This document shows positions 18,259 to 27,178 of a stretch of 64,000 nt of DNA, in pieces (position 1 is the stretch's first letter; every line of letters starts with the position of its first letter). The stretch is taken from assembly GCA_963794655.1 (NCBI GenBank), contig CAWCEV010000008.1:1116001-1180000 (forward strand), read 5' to 3'. The notes below the pieces were generated by a model that saw only the letters and a program-made list of their open reading frames with translations, did not search any database and had not been told where the DNA came from. The position numbers and the translations under genes were made by a program. The stretch is from Roseiarcus sp963794655 (lineage in GTDB: Bacteria > Pseudomonadota > Alphaproteobacteria > Rhizobiales > Beijerinckiaceae).

Positions 18259-19878
18259 ATGTCCGCCGCATTCGACGCTCGACTCGGGCCACACGCCGAG
18301 GCGCCGGTCAAGCCGCATCTCGACCATCCGGTCGACCCCCGTTTTGCACTCGGCATCCTCGCGGTCCTCGCGCTCGGCCTGTTCTACATGGCCTATTCGA
18401 TCCGATCGGATCTCTCGGACGCCGGCGGCGGGCCGACGACCATCCTGCCATTCATCCTGCTCGGCGTCGCGTTGCTGATCGCGCTCGGCTTCGAATTCGT
18501 CAACGGCTTCCACGACACGGCCAACGCCGTCGCCACGGTCATTTACACTCACGCCTTGCCCGCGCAGGTCGCGGTGGTCTGGTCGGGCTGCTGGAATCTC
18601 CTCGGCGTGCTGGCGTCGACCGGCGCGGTCGCTTTCGGAATCGTGTCCCTGTTGCCGGTCGAGCTCATTCTCCAGGTCGGCTCGGCCGCCGGCTATGCCA
18701 TGGTGTTCGCGCTGCTCATCTCCGCGATCATCTGGAACCTGGGCACCTGGTGGCTTGGCATTCCCGCTTCGAGCTCGCACACGCTGATCGGCTCGATCGT
18801 CGGCGTCGGGGTGGCGAACGCGTTGATTCGCGGCCAGAACGGCACGGCCGGCGTGGATTGGGACCAGGTGACGAAAGTCGGCGAGGCGCTGCTGTTCTCG
18901 CCGCTGTTCGGCTTTACCCTGTCGGCGCTCCTGCTCCTGGCGATGAAGTCCGTCATCCGCGTGCCGGAACTTTATACCGCCCCGACCACGAACAAGCCGC
19001 CATCGCCCTGGATCCGTGGATTGCTGGTCCTCACCTGCACCCTGGTTTCGTTCTTTCACGGCTCGAATGACGGCCAGAAGGGCATGGGCCTGATCATGCT
19101 GATCCTGATCGGCGTCGCCCCGACGGCCTATGCGCTGAACCGCGCGCCGGCCGAGAATCACGCCGCGCAGTTCGTCACGGCCGCCCACGCCGCTTCGAAG
19201 ATCGTCGAAGCCCATGCCGCCGGATACAATGTCACCGGCGATCCCCGCCCGGCGGTGACGGAATATGTCCACTCGCACGTCATTTCCGAGGGCACCTACC
19301 CATCGCTTGCGGTTCTGACCAAGCAGATCAGCGACTCGGTCGAGCAATATGGCTCGGTCGCCCGGACGCCGCTCGACAAGGTCCAGAACCTTCGCAACGA
19401 CATGTATCTCGCCTCGGAGGGCTTCCGGGTGCTGGCGAAGGACAAGGAGAGCGAGCTCTCGGCCGCGGACAAGGCTCAGATCGGCGCCTTCAAGAAAGAG
19501 CTCGACGGGGCGACCAAGTTCATCCCGCTCTGGGTCAAGATCTGCGTAGCGATCGCGCTCGGTCTCGGCACGATGGTCGGCTGGAAGCGGATCGTTGTCA
19601 CGGTCGGCGAAAAGATCGGCAAGACCCACCTGACCTACGGCCAGGGCGCGGCGGCGGAGATCATCGCCGCAGCCACGATCGGCGCAGCCGACGGGTTCGG
19701 CCTGCCGGTGTCGACGACCCATGTTCTGTCGTCCGGCGTCGCCGGAACGATGGTCGCCAACGGCTCGGGAATGCAGTGGTCGACGGTCCGCAGCATCGCG
19801 ATGGCCTGGGTGCTGACGCTGCCGGCGGCGATGATCATGTCCGGCTTGCTGTACGTCATCTTCCGCCAGATTTTCTGA
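18259..19878 (+). CDS. pit: Low-affinity inorganic phosphate transporter, Pit family
   Basis: 539-residue symporter for metal phosphate and H+. Both halves carry the Pit signature: GFEFVNGFHDTANAVATVIYT near residue 75 (with the SSSHTLIGSIVG loop) and FFHGSNDGQKGMG plus PVSTTHVLSSGVAGTM in the second half. A hydrophilic insert of roughly 120 residues (about 295-415) separates the halves, as in PitA-type proteins. The DUF47 PhoU-like partner found beside many rhizobial pit genes is absent. A single CTGTCAT half-site lies at about 18207, too little to claim a Pho box. Confidence 0.94.
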   Translation: MSAAFDARLGPHAEAPVKPHLDHPVDPRFALGILAVLALGLFYMAYSIRSDLSDAGGGPTTILPFILLGVALLIALGFEFVNGFHDTANAVATVIYTHALPAQVAVVWSGCWNLLGVLASTGAVAFGIVSLLPVELILQVGSAAGYAMVFALLISAIIWNLGTWWLGIPASSSHTLIGSIVGVGVANALIRGQNGTAGVDWDQVTKVGEALLFSPLFGFTLSALLLLAMKSVIRVPELYTAPTTNKPPSPWIRGLLVLTCTLVSFFHGSNDGQKGMGLIMLILIGVAPTAYALNRAPAENHAAQFVTAAHAASKIVEAHAAGYNVTGDPRPAVTEYVHSHVISEGTYPSLAVLTKQISDSVEQYGSVARTPLDKVQNLRNDMYLASEGFRVLAKDKESELSAADKAQIGAFKKELDGATKFIPLWVKICVAIALGLGTMVGWKRIVVTVGEKIGKTHLTYGQGAAAEIIAAATIGAADGFGLPVSTTHVLSSGVAGTMVANGSGMQWSTVRSIAMAWVLTLPAAMIMSGLLYVIFRQIF

Positions 19879-19901
19879 CGGCAGTCGGACGTTGGCCCTC
19901 G

Positions 19902-19930
19902 AGGTCCGCGCTCCCGGCGCGGACCTTTTT
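19902..19930 (+). terminator. Intrinsic terminator after pit
   Basis: Perfect 9-bp stem AGGTCCGCG (19902-19910) and CGCGGACCT (19918-19926), 7-base loop, followed by a run of T (19926-19930). This is the clearest factor-independent terminator in the window. It ends the pit transcript before the convergent exonuclease gene. Confidence 0.85.
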
Positions 19931-19947
19931 CGCAATACGCGGAAGGC

Positions 19948-20616
19948 TCAGCCGCCGCCGAACTGGGCGATTTGCTTGGCGCGCTGGCGCGGGATGCGGA
20001 CGTTGCGCGCCTTCAAGTCCGCGAGGGTCACATACATCATCGCCGTCATCAGGGCGTCGGAGAAGGCGTCATGCTGGTCGAGCATGGGCAGGCCGAGATC
20101 CGCAAGGATGGCGGCGAAGCTGAGATCGACCGGCACGCCGGGTGGAGCGCCGCGATATTTGCGCTCGTAATAGAGGCCGGAGACCTCGATCCGGCGGTTG
20201 GGCAGCTCGATTCCGAGCAGCTGCCGCGCGTGCCTGTTAATCATCGCGACGTCGAATTCGAGGTAGTAGCCGACCAACGGCCGTGAGCCGATGAAGCGCA
20301 GGAGTTCAGGCAGGACATCCTGAATCATTCGGCCGCCGGACACGTCGCCTTCCCGCAGGCGATGGACCTTGATCGCCTCCGCTTTCATTCTCGCGCTGGG
20401 TTTGACCATCGCCTCGAACCGGGCGCTCGCAAGAATCCGGGCGCCGCGAATGGGAATGGCGGCGACGGTCACGATGTCGTCCCGAAGCGGATCGAGCCCG
20501 GTCGTCTCGCAGTCGATTGCGACGGCTTCCCCCGCGGGCGGCTCATCGAACAAGAATTGAAACGCCGGGTCGCGCAGGAGACGCCGGTGAACGCGCCGCT
20601 TGATCGCGAGCCACAT
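19948..20616 (-). CDS. DnaQ-like 3'-5' exonuclease
   Basis: 222-residue DEDDh-type exonuclease. ExoI motif AIDCETTGLDPL (Asp and Glu metal ligands), ExoII YYLEFDVAMINRHARQL, ExoIII HDAFSDALMT (His and Asp). It resembles the epsilon-like proteins that are encoded beside CBS/DUF294 signalling proteins rather than the replicative DnaQ. Its ATG shares one base with the stop of the upstream DUF294 gene, so the two are translationally coupled; this pairing is common in proteobacteria but its function is not established. Confidence 0.88.
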   Translation of the reverse strand: MWLAIKRRVHRRLLRDPAFQFLFDEPPAGEAVAIDCETTGLDPLRDDIVTVAAIPIRGARILASARFEAMVKPSARMKAEAIKVHRLREGDVSGGRMIQDVLPELLRFIGSRPLVGYYLEFDVAMINRHARQLLGIELPNRRIEVSGLYYERKYRGAPPGVPVDLSFAAILADLGLPMLDQHDAFSDALMTAMMYVTLADLKARNVRIPRQRAKQIAQFGGG

Positions 20617-22412
20617 CAGAACATCGCCAGGTTGAAATGGCGCCGCACCATCTCGCGCAGCCGCTTGGTCACCTGAAAGGCGTCCCGCAGGAGGTCGCGC
20701 TCCATGGTGGAGAGCTCGGCCGGCTTGACCAGGCTGGTCGAAGCCCTCTCGGCGATCTGGGCGTCGAGCCGCAGGGTCATGAGATAGCGGAGGGCTTCCG
20801 TCAGCTCGCGGGCGAACTGGGGTTCAAAGGTCGCGAGCTCGGCAAGCCTTGCGATGCGCGCGGCGGTGTTGGTCTCGGTCAACCCTTTCTCGAGCGCGAA
20901 CGCGCGCACGCCATGCACGATCGGGAAGATTCCTCCCTTCTTCAGGTCGACCGCGTCGCCATCGGCCTTGGAGGTGACCAGATTGTTGAAAAAGCCGATC
21001 GGGGTCGGAAACGCATCGACCGCGCGGGCGAAACGCGCCAAATGCACCCGCTCCCCGCGCATGGCCGCGATGAGATCCTGCTTCGCCGTCTGCAGAAGCG
21101 CGGGGTCTCCGGCCACCGTTTCGGCGTCATAAAAGATGGCGATATTCATTGCGCCGGACTCATCCGAGAGCGCAAGCCAGCGGCGAAAATCGTCGCCGAA
21201 CTCGTTGACCGTCTTCGACCATAAGGGATTGCGGACCATGACTTCGCCCGGACAGGGCGGGAAGCCGCATGTCTCGAGCGCGGCGAAGATCCCCGCGCGG
21301 AATCGGTCGAGGTCCTCGTCCGGCACCGGCCCGGAGAGGATAAGCCCGTTATCCTGATCGGTCCGGAAGGCCTGTTCGCCGCGCCCCTCGCTGCCCATCA
21401 CGATGAGCGAACCGTGCTCCCGGATCGACGGCGGCGCGATCAGCGCAAACAGCTTCGCGTGCAGGCGCCGGTTGAGGTCGGTGACGATCTCGTTCACCAC
21501 CTCGATCTTGACCCCCTGCCGGCGCAGCGTGCGGATCTGGGGCTCGATCTTCTGCGCCGCCGCGGCGAGATCGGCGATGGTCGAGGCACGATCGATCTGC
21601 CCAGCCACCAATTGCGCATTGCCGGCCAGGAAGCTCAGGAGGTCGACGTCTTCCAAAACGCCGACAAACTCGCCGTTCTCCCCGACCGCGACCCGCCGCT
21701 TATTGTGCTTGGTCATCCGCAGGAGCGCCGTCGAGACGAAATCGTCCGGCGCGACGCAGATGACCGGATGGCAAGCGAGCGGACCGACGGGCTCGTCGAT
21801 CGGACGCCGGTTGACGATCGTCGCGTTGACAAGGTCGCTGCGGGTCAGCACGCCGGTCCGTTCGCCGTCGCGCACGAACAGCGCGTAGGCGTTGACCTCC
21901 CGCATCCGGGCGCCGGCGCATTGGATTGAATCCGCGGCGTCGACGAAGGTTGCCGGACGGAGGACGAGGTCGCTGACCCGCGCGTTCATCAGCGGAGCGA
22001 AGCGCGACGCCTCCTCCTCGCGCGAAATAGCGTCGAGCTTGCGCGAGATATCGAGATAGAAGAACGAAGCGAAGCGCGGATTGTGGTTGATCAGCCCGAG
22101 CGTCACGTCGCGGGGCAGGAGATTGCAGAGCGTCTCCTCGCGGGCCACGAAGGCGTTGGATCCTCCGCCCTGCACCAGAGCCCGGCTGTCGAATGCGTCG
22201 CCCGGACCGCGCAAGGCCACGACCTGGTCGTGGTCCCGCTCCTCGACGCAGCCCTTGATGACGATGAACAGGCTTTCGGGCGCGCCGTCGCGGGCGATGA
22301 TCGTCTCGCCCGGGCGGAAATACCCGATGTCGAGCGCGGCGCGGACAGTCTCGATTTCCTTTGGACTCAGCCGATTGAACGGCGCATGGCCGGCGTCGAA
22401 TGGCTGCGCCAT
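20616..22412 (-). CDS. DUF294 nucleotidyltransferase-like protein with cNMP-binding and CBS domains
   Basis: 598-residue multi-domain signalling protein. Order: cyclic-nucleotide-binding barrel (about residues 10-125), two CBS domains (about 145-270, with the GVLTRSDLVNATIV and GVLEDVDLLSFLA repeats), a GlnD-like nucleotidyltransferase domain DUF294 with the catalytic pattern GSEGRGEQAFRTDQDNG, and a C-terminal helical domain. The architecture suggests a switch that responds to nucleotides and modifies a partner; the target is unknown. ATG 22412 is preceded by a strong GGAGG in the 5' leader; readings that start at 23195 cross the M20 gene and are artefacts. Confidence 0.9.
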   Translation of the reverse strand: MAQPFDAGHAPFNRLSPKEIETVRAALDIGYFRPGETIIARDGAPESLFIVIKGCVEERDHDQVVALRGPGDAFDSRALVQGGGSNAFVAREETLCNLLPRDVTLGLINHNPRFASFFYLDISRKLDAISREEEASRFAPLMNARVSDLVLRPATFVDAADSIQCAGARMREVNAYALFVRDGERTGVLTRSDLVNATIVNRRPIDEPVGPLACHPVICVAPDDFVSTALLRMTKHNKRRVAVGENGEFVGVLEDVDLLSFLAGNAQLVAGQIDRASTIADLAAAAQKIEPQIRTLRRQGVKIEVVNEIVTDLNRRLHAKLFALIAPPSIREHGSLIVMGSEGRGEQAFRTDQDNGLILSGPVPDEDLDRFRAGIFAALETCGFPPCPGEVMVRNPLWSKTVNEFGDDFRRWLALSDESGAMNIAIFYDAETVAGDPALLQTAKQDLIAAMRGERVHLARFARAVDAFPTPIGFFNNLVTSKADGDAVDLKKGGIFPIVHGVRAFALEKGLTETNTAARIARLAELATFEPQFARELTEALRYLMTLRLDAQIAERASTSLVKPAELSTMERDLLRDAFQVTKRLREMVRRHFNLAMF

Positions 22413-22538
22413 CCCTTTCTCCCTCCGCGACGCGCAATTGTCCCTGCCTCGCCCGCCCTTGGCAAGACGACCAAGGTCTGGCGTAATGGCTGGGACATGC
22501 AATCGTGGTGGACGAAAGTCGCCAGGGACAAAGTGTAG

Positions 22539-23921
22539 ATGGCCACAATTGACGACATTCTCGCTGCGATCGACGCCGACGAGACCGCGGCGCTCGACCG
22601 GCTGTTCGAGCTGTTGTCGATCCCGTCGATTTCCGCGGTTCCGGCGCATTTCGCGGATTGCGATCGGGCGGCGGACTGGCTGGTCGCCGAGCTTCAGGCG
22701 ATTGGATTCGACGCCGCCAAGCGCCCGACCCCGGGCAGGCCCATGGTCGTCGGCCATGTCGCGGCCAGCCGGCGCGAGGCGCCGCATGTGTTGTTCTACG
22801 GCCATTACGATGTGCAGCCGGTCGATCCCCTGAGTCTGTGGCGCAATCCGCCGTTCGAGCCGAAGCTCGAGTCGGGGCCGGACGGCGAGCAGATCGTGGC
22901 GCGCGGCGCCTCCGACGACAAAGGCCAGCTCATGACCTTTGTCGAAGCCTGCCGCGCCTTCAGGCAATTCGGCGGCCCGCCATGTCATGTGACGGTGCTG
23001 TTCGAAGGCGAGGAAGAAACGGGATCGCCCTCGCTGGCCGGCTTCCTCGCTGAAAACGCCAAAGAGCTTACCGCCGATGTCGCCCTCGTCTGCGACACCG
23101 GGATGTGGGACCGGTCCACGCCGGCCATAACCACCTCGCTGCGCGGGATCGTCGGCGAAGAAGTTGTGCTGACCGGCGCCAACCGGGATCTGCATTCAGG
23201 CATCTACGGCGGCATGGCGATCAACCCGGTTCACGTCCTTTCCCGCATCCTGGGCGAATTGCACGACGAGACCGGCGCCGTGGCCTTGCCGGGCTTCTAC
23301 GAAGGGGTCGAAGAGGTTCCGCAGGAAATCCTGGACCAGTGGAACGCGCTCAATTTCGACGCCAAGGCGTTTCTGGGCGACGTCGGCCTCACGACGTCGG
23401 CCGGGGAGCGCGACCGCACGCCGCTCGAACAGCTCTGGTCGCGCCCGACCTGTGACGTCAACGGAATCGCCGGAGGCTATGCGGGCGAGGGGTTCAAGAC
23501 CGTGCTGCCGGGCAAGGCCAGCGCCAAGGTGTCGTTTCGCCTCGTCGGCAAGCAGAATCCGGAGCGGGTCTCGCAGGCTTTCCGCGCCTTTGTCACTTCT
23601 CGCCTTCCGCCTGACATCAAGGCCGAGTTCTTCGGTCACGCCGGCAGCCCCGCCATTTCGCTGCCGGTCAAGAACCAGGCCTTGCGCCTCGCCCGCCGCG
23701 CGCTTGAAGTCGAATGGGGAAAGCCCGCGGCGCTAGTCGGCAGCGGCGGCTCGATCCCGATCGTCGGCTCGTTCAAGCGCGAACTCAACATGGACAGCCT
23801 CCTGGTGGGCTTTGCGCTCGAAGACGACCGGATCCACTCGCCCAACGAAAAATACGAGCGCACCTCCTTTCACAAGGGCGCCCGCTCGTGGGCGCGCATC
23901 CTGGCCGCGCTCGCAGCGTGA
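22539..23921 (+). CDS. M20 family dipeptidase
   Basis: 460-residue zinc metallopeptidase of the M20 family (dipeptidase/ArgE/DapE clan). Visible metal-site motifs are LFYGHYDVQPVDP (His and Asp), ARGASDDKGQL (bridging Asp) and VLFEGEEETGSPS (catalytic Glu pair), followed by the dimerisation domain beginning near residue 205 and the final His region GFALEDDRIHSPNEK. The HYDVQP form is typical of non-specific dipeptidases and carnosinase-like members. Its stop overlaps the GTG of the Nudix gene. Confidence 0.92.
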   Translation: MATIDDILAAIDADETAALDRLFELLSIPSISAVPAHFADCDRAADWLVAELQAIGFDAAKRPTPGRPMVVGHVAASRREAPHVLFYGHYDVQPVDPLSLWRNPPFEPKLESGPDGEQIVARGASDDKGQLMTFVEACRAFRQFGGPPCHVTVLFEGEEETGSPSLAGFLAENAKELTADVALVCDTGMWDRSTPAITTSLRGIVGEEVVLTGANRDLHSGIYGGMAINPVHVLSRILGELHDETGAVALPGFYEGVEEVPQEILDQWNALNFDAKAFLGDVGLTTSAGERDRTPLEQLWSRPTCDVNGIAGGYAGEGFKTVLPGKASAKVSFRLVGKQNPERVSQAFRAFVTSRLPPDIKAEFFGHAGSPAISLPVKNQALRLARRALEVEWGKPAALVGSGGSIPIVGSFKRELNMDSLLVGFALEDDRIHSPNEKYERTSFHKGARSWARILAALAA

Positions 23922-24346
23922 GCGCGAGCCGCGTCGGGGTTGGCTGCGGCGCCGCGATCGTCGCCAGCGGCCGCATCCTGCTGGTCAAGCGGCGCAAAGC
24001 CCCAGAACGCGGATGCTGGAACCTGCCCGGCGGCAAAGTCGATCACATGGAGCGGGTTGAGGACGCGATTCGTCGGGAGATTCGCGAGGAGACCGGGCTC
24101 AAGGTCCGACTCACGCGCTTTCTGCAACTCACCCAACTGCTTGGTCAGGACGGCGAGCATTGGGTGTCCCCGGTCTGGCTCGCCGAGGTCATCGAGGGTG
24201 AAGCGCGCAATCTCGAGCCCGAAAAGGCCGAGGCCGTCGCCTGGTTTGCGCTGACCGATCCTCCCGCGCCGCTCGGGCAGGCCGCGCGCGAAGCAATCGG
24301 CGCCCTTGCCTCGGCGAAGGCGCCGGAAGGCGCGGGCGCCCGATGA
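23918..24346 (+). CDS. Nudix hydrolase
   Basis: 142-residue pyrophosphohydrolase. The Nudix box G-x5-E-x7-REUxEExGU is complete (GKVDHMERVEDAIRREIRE then ETGL). A GTG at 23918 overlaps the M20 stop (GTGA) and gives a start just before the first strand; the frame is open further upstream inside the M20 gene but without coding character. In most bacteria the folate-pathway Nudix enzyme removes pyrophosphate from dihydroneopterin triphosphate. Because this gene overlaps folP-folK by 4 bases, that role is an attractive inference, though the substrate cannot be read from the sequence. Confidence 0.88.
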   Translation: MSASRVGVGCGAAIVASGRILLVKRRKAPERGCWNLPGGKVDHMERVEDAIRREIREETGLKVRLTRFLQLTQLLGQDGEHWVSPVWLAEVIEGEARNLEPEKAEAVAWFALTDPPAPLGQAAREAIGALASAKAPEGAGAR

Positions 24347-25689
24347 CAGACGATCGGCGCGCACGCCATCGCGACGCTTTCTTGAGCGCGCTTAAAGTCA
24401 CGCCCCAGCTCATGGGCATTCTCAACGTGACGCCGGATTCGTTCTCCGACGGCGGCCGCCACTTCGAGCCCGAGGCCGCCGCCGCCCGCGCGAAGACGAT
24501 GATCGCCGAGGGGGCGGCGATCATCGACGTCGGCGGCGAATCGACCCGGCCCGGGCACGCTCCCGTCCCGGCCGAGGAGGAGCTTCGCCGGGTTGTCCCG
24601 GTCCTCGAGGCGCTGGCCGGCCTCGACGCCCCAATCTCCATCGACACTTCGAAGGCGGCGGTGGCGCGTGAGGCGGCGCGGCTGGGCGCCTGCGTCATCA
24701 ACGACGTCTGGGGACTTCAACGCGATCCCGACATGGCGAACGCGGTCGCGGAAACAGGCTCCGCCCTCGTCGCCATGCACAATCGCGAGCATGCGGATCC
24801 GGCGATCGACATTCTCGATGATGTCGAGCGCTTCTTCGAGCGCTCCCTCAGCCTCGCGGCCGGCGCCGGCGTTCCCTTTGGCCGGATCCTGCTCGATCCC
24901 GGCGTCGGCTTCGGCAAGACGCGGCAGCAGAATCATTCCTGCATCTGGAACCTCGATCGCTTCCGGCGCTTTGGCGCCCCGATCCTGGTCGGGCTCTCGC
25001 GCAAGTCGTTCATTGGCGGGATCATCGACGCCGAGGTTGGCCGCCGTCTCCCGGGCACGTTGGCGGCGGACACAATCGCGCTGATCCGCGGGGCTTCCGT
25101 GCTGCGCGTGCATGATGTGGCCGAAAACCGCGCGGCGCTCGCCGTATTCGCGGCTCTCAAGGCCGCGGCCGCGCCTTCGGCGACGGAAAGCCTCAGGGAC
25201 GACGGCCGGGCGCGGATCGTGCTCGCGCTCGGCGGCAATGTCGGCGACAAGGCGGCAAGCCTCCGCCGCGCGCTCCGCGCCATCGCTGGCGAGCCGGGGA
25301 TCGAGCTCACTGCGGTCTCGCGCTTCTACCGCACGGCGCCGTGGGGCAAGACCGACCAGGACTGGTTCGTCAACGCCTGCGCCCTCGGCCTGACGCGCCT
25401 CGAGCCCGAGGCGCTGCTCGCCCGAATGAAGGCGCTCGAAGTCGATCTTGGCCGCGTGTCGACCGAGCGGTGGGGGCCTCGCGTCATCGACATCGACCTC
25501 ATCGCTTATGACGATGTCGAGCTGAAAAGCGAAAGACTGACCCTGCCGCATCCGGAACTCTTTAATCGCGCTTTCGTGCTCGTGCCGCTGGCCGACATCG
25601 CGCCGGACCTCCTGATCGCGGGCGTCAGAGTGAGCGACGCCGCGGCAAGGCTTGGCGCCGAGAGCGCCGAGGTCACGCCGGTCGATTGA
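24343..25689 (+). CDS. folP-folK: Fused dihydropteroate synthase / HPPK (FolP-FolK)
   Basis: 448-residue bifunctional folate enzyme in one uninterrupted frame. Residues about 20-275 are dihydropteroate synthase: MGILNVTPDSFSDGG, the GGESTRPG loop, SIDTSKAAVA and the pABA/pterin region GLSRKSFIGG. Residues about 288-448 are 6-hydroxymethyl-7,8-dihydropterin pyrophosphokinase: LGGNVGDKAASL, RFYRTAPWG, and the catalytic DIDLIAYDD followed by LPHPELFNRAFVL. The two steps are adjacent in the pathway, so the fusion could channel the pyrophosphorylated pterin, but the order is reversed relative to the plant FolK-FolP fusion. folB, often between the two in rhizobia, is missing. It overlaps the Nudix gene by 4 bases. 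Confidence 0.94.
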   Translation: MTDDRRARHRDAFLSALKVTPQLMGILNVTPDSFSDGGRHFEPEAAAARAKTMIAEGAAIIDVGGESTRPGHAPVPAEEELRRVVPVLEALAGLDAPISIDTSKAAVAREAARLGACVINDVWGLQRDPDMANAVAETGSALVAMHNREHADPAIDILDDVERFFERSLSLAAGAGVPFGRILLDPGVGFGKTRQQNHSCIWNLDRFRRFGAPILVGLSRKSFIGGIIDAEVGRRLPGTLAADTIALIRGASVLRVHDVAENRAALAVFAALKAAAAPSATESLRDDGRARIVLALGGNVGDKAASLRRALRAIAGEPGIELTAVSRFYRTAPWGKTDQDWFVNACALGLTRLEPEALLARMKALEVDLGRVSTERWGPRVIDIDLIAYDDVELKSERLTLPHPELFNRAFVLVPLADIAPDLLIAGVRVSDAAARLGAESAEVTPVD

Positions 25690-25813
25690 CGGGCGATGGC
25701 GGCTGCCTTCTCGCGATCCGTTTCAATCAATCGGAATCATGATTTAGAGTGGCGCCGGCAGAGCCCGCCGACCGGTTCGCGGTCGTCAGCCCTGCGCGAG
25801 GATTTCAACGCCC

Positions 25814-26671
25814 ATGCCCGCCTGGTCGCAAACCTTCACCTACCTCGATGGCGAATGGCTCGAGGGCAACGCCCCGATCGTCGGCGCACGCACCCACGCC
25901 TTCTGGCTCGCCTCGAGCGTGTTCGACGGCGCCCGCGCGTTTGAAGGCGTGACGCCCGATCTCGACAAGCATTGCGCCCGTCTCAACCGCTCGGCGCAAT
26001 CGATGTGCCTCAAGCCGACGATGAGCATCGAAGCGATGCTCGACCTCGCGAAGGACGGCGCGAAGAAATTCGCGCCCGGCGCCGAGCTCTATATCCGCCC
26101 CATGTACTGGCCCGAAGGGGGCAGCGCCACGAGCTCGGTGGCGCCGGACCCGGACTCGACCCGCTTCTGCCTCTGCATCTATGAGGCGCCGCTGCCCAAG
26201 CCGACCGGCGTATCGATCACCCGCTCCCCATTCGCCAAACCGCTCGGCGTCACCATGCCGATCGACGCCAAGGCGGGCTGCCTTTATCCCAACAATGGGC
26301 GGGCGCTGATCGAGGCCCGCGCTCGCGGCTTCGACAATTGCCTCATGTGCGACATGCTCGGCAATGTCGCCGAACTCGCCACCGCCAATGTGTTCATGGC
26401 CCGGGATGGCGTGGTGATGACGCCGATCGCCAATGGATCGTTCCTGAGCGGCGTCACCCGGCAGCGGGTGCTCGAACTCCTGCGCGCCGAGGGCAAGGAT
26501 GCGCGCGAGGCGACGCTCCGCTTCGCCGATTTCGACGCCGCCGACGAGATCTTCGTCGTCGGCAACTACGGCAAGGTGACGCCGGTCAGGCGCATCGACG
26601 GGCGGGACCTGCAGCCGGGCCCGTTCTTCCACCGCGCGCGCAAGCTCTACTGGGAATTCGCTCACGCGTGA
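25814..26671 (+). CDS. ilvE: Branched-chain aminotransferase-like PLP enzyme (class IV)
   Basis: 285-residue fold-type IV transaminase, catalysing the last step of valine, leucine and isoleucine synthesis if the assignment is right. It opens with FTYLDGEWLEGNAPIVGARTH-type strand pattern, and K153 in DAKAGCLYPNN is the likely PLP lysine. Further signs are CDMLGNVAELATANVFM (the phosphate-binding T/S region) and GSFLSGVTRQRVLEL near residue 215. Length is slightly short for BCAT (about 300), and D-amino-acid aminotransferase or aminodeoxychorismate lyase relatives remain possible. The last would suit the neighbouring folate genes. Confidence 0.78.
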   Translation: MPAWSQTFTYLDGEWLEGNAPIVGARTHAFWLASSVFDGARAFEGVTPDLDKHCARLNRSAQSMCLKPTMSIEAMLDLAKDGAKKFAPGAELYIRPMYWPEGGSATSSVAPDPDSTRFCLCIYEAPLPKPTGVSITRSPFAKPLGVTMPIDAKAGCLYPNNGRALIEARARGFDNCLMCDMLGNVAELATANVFMARDGVVMTPIANGSFLSGVTRQRVLELLRAEGKDAREATLRFADFDAADEIFVVGNYGKVTPVRRIDGRDLQPGPFFHRARKLYWEFAHA

Positions 26672-26745
26672 TAGAGTGGGGTCGAACCGAGGTCGGCATT
26701 GCGAGCGGACGAGCAGGAGCGCAGGTCGGCAAAGGCGGAGGAACG

Positions 26746-27111
26746 ATGTCGACACGGCTGACGATCCGGCTTGACTTCGACCTTGGCCGGCGGCTCGGCG
26801 CAGGCAAGGTCGCGCTGCTCGAAGCGATCGACAAGACCGGATCGATCTCGGCCGCCGGGCGCGCGCACCAGATGTCGTATCGTCGCGCCTGGCTTCTAGT
26901 CGACGAATTGAACCAGCTTTTCGCGACGCCGGTCGTCGCGGCGCATCACGGCGGGGCGCGCGGAGGCGGCGCCGCGCTGACCGAGCAGGGTCGGCGCATC
27001 GTCGCCCTCTATCGCGACGCGGAAGCGAAGATGCGGGCGGCGGCGCAAGGCGAGATCGCGGCAATCGAGCGCGACCTTGCCGCCGGCGGCGGGGCGGCGG
27101 CCGGGGAATGA
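26746..27111 (+). CDS. ModE N-terminal-like winged HTH regulator
   Basis: 121-residue DNA-binding protein consisting only of the ModE/LysR-type winged helix: ALLEAIDKTGSISAAGRAHQMSYRRAWLLVDELN is the helix-turn-helix (about residues 27-60). The usual molybdate-binding molbindin domains are absent. Such short forms are annotated as winged helix-turn-helix or LysR-family and often sit near molybdenum genes; none is visible here. GGAGGA 5 bases upstream supports ATG 26746; the frame open to 26338 overlaps ilvE and is not coding. Confidence 0.78.
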   Translation: MSTRLTIRLDFDLGRRLGAGKVALLEAIDKTGSISAAGRAHQMSYRRAWLLVDELNQLFATPVVAAHHGGARGGGAALTEQGRRIVALYRDAEAKMRAAAQGEIAAIERDLAAGGGAAAGE

Positions 27112-27178
27112 GGCGGCTTGGCGCCGCCGCTTCACATCCTTTGACAGTGCGCGCGCTTTGGCCGAAAGAAGCGCGCGA

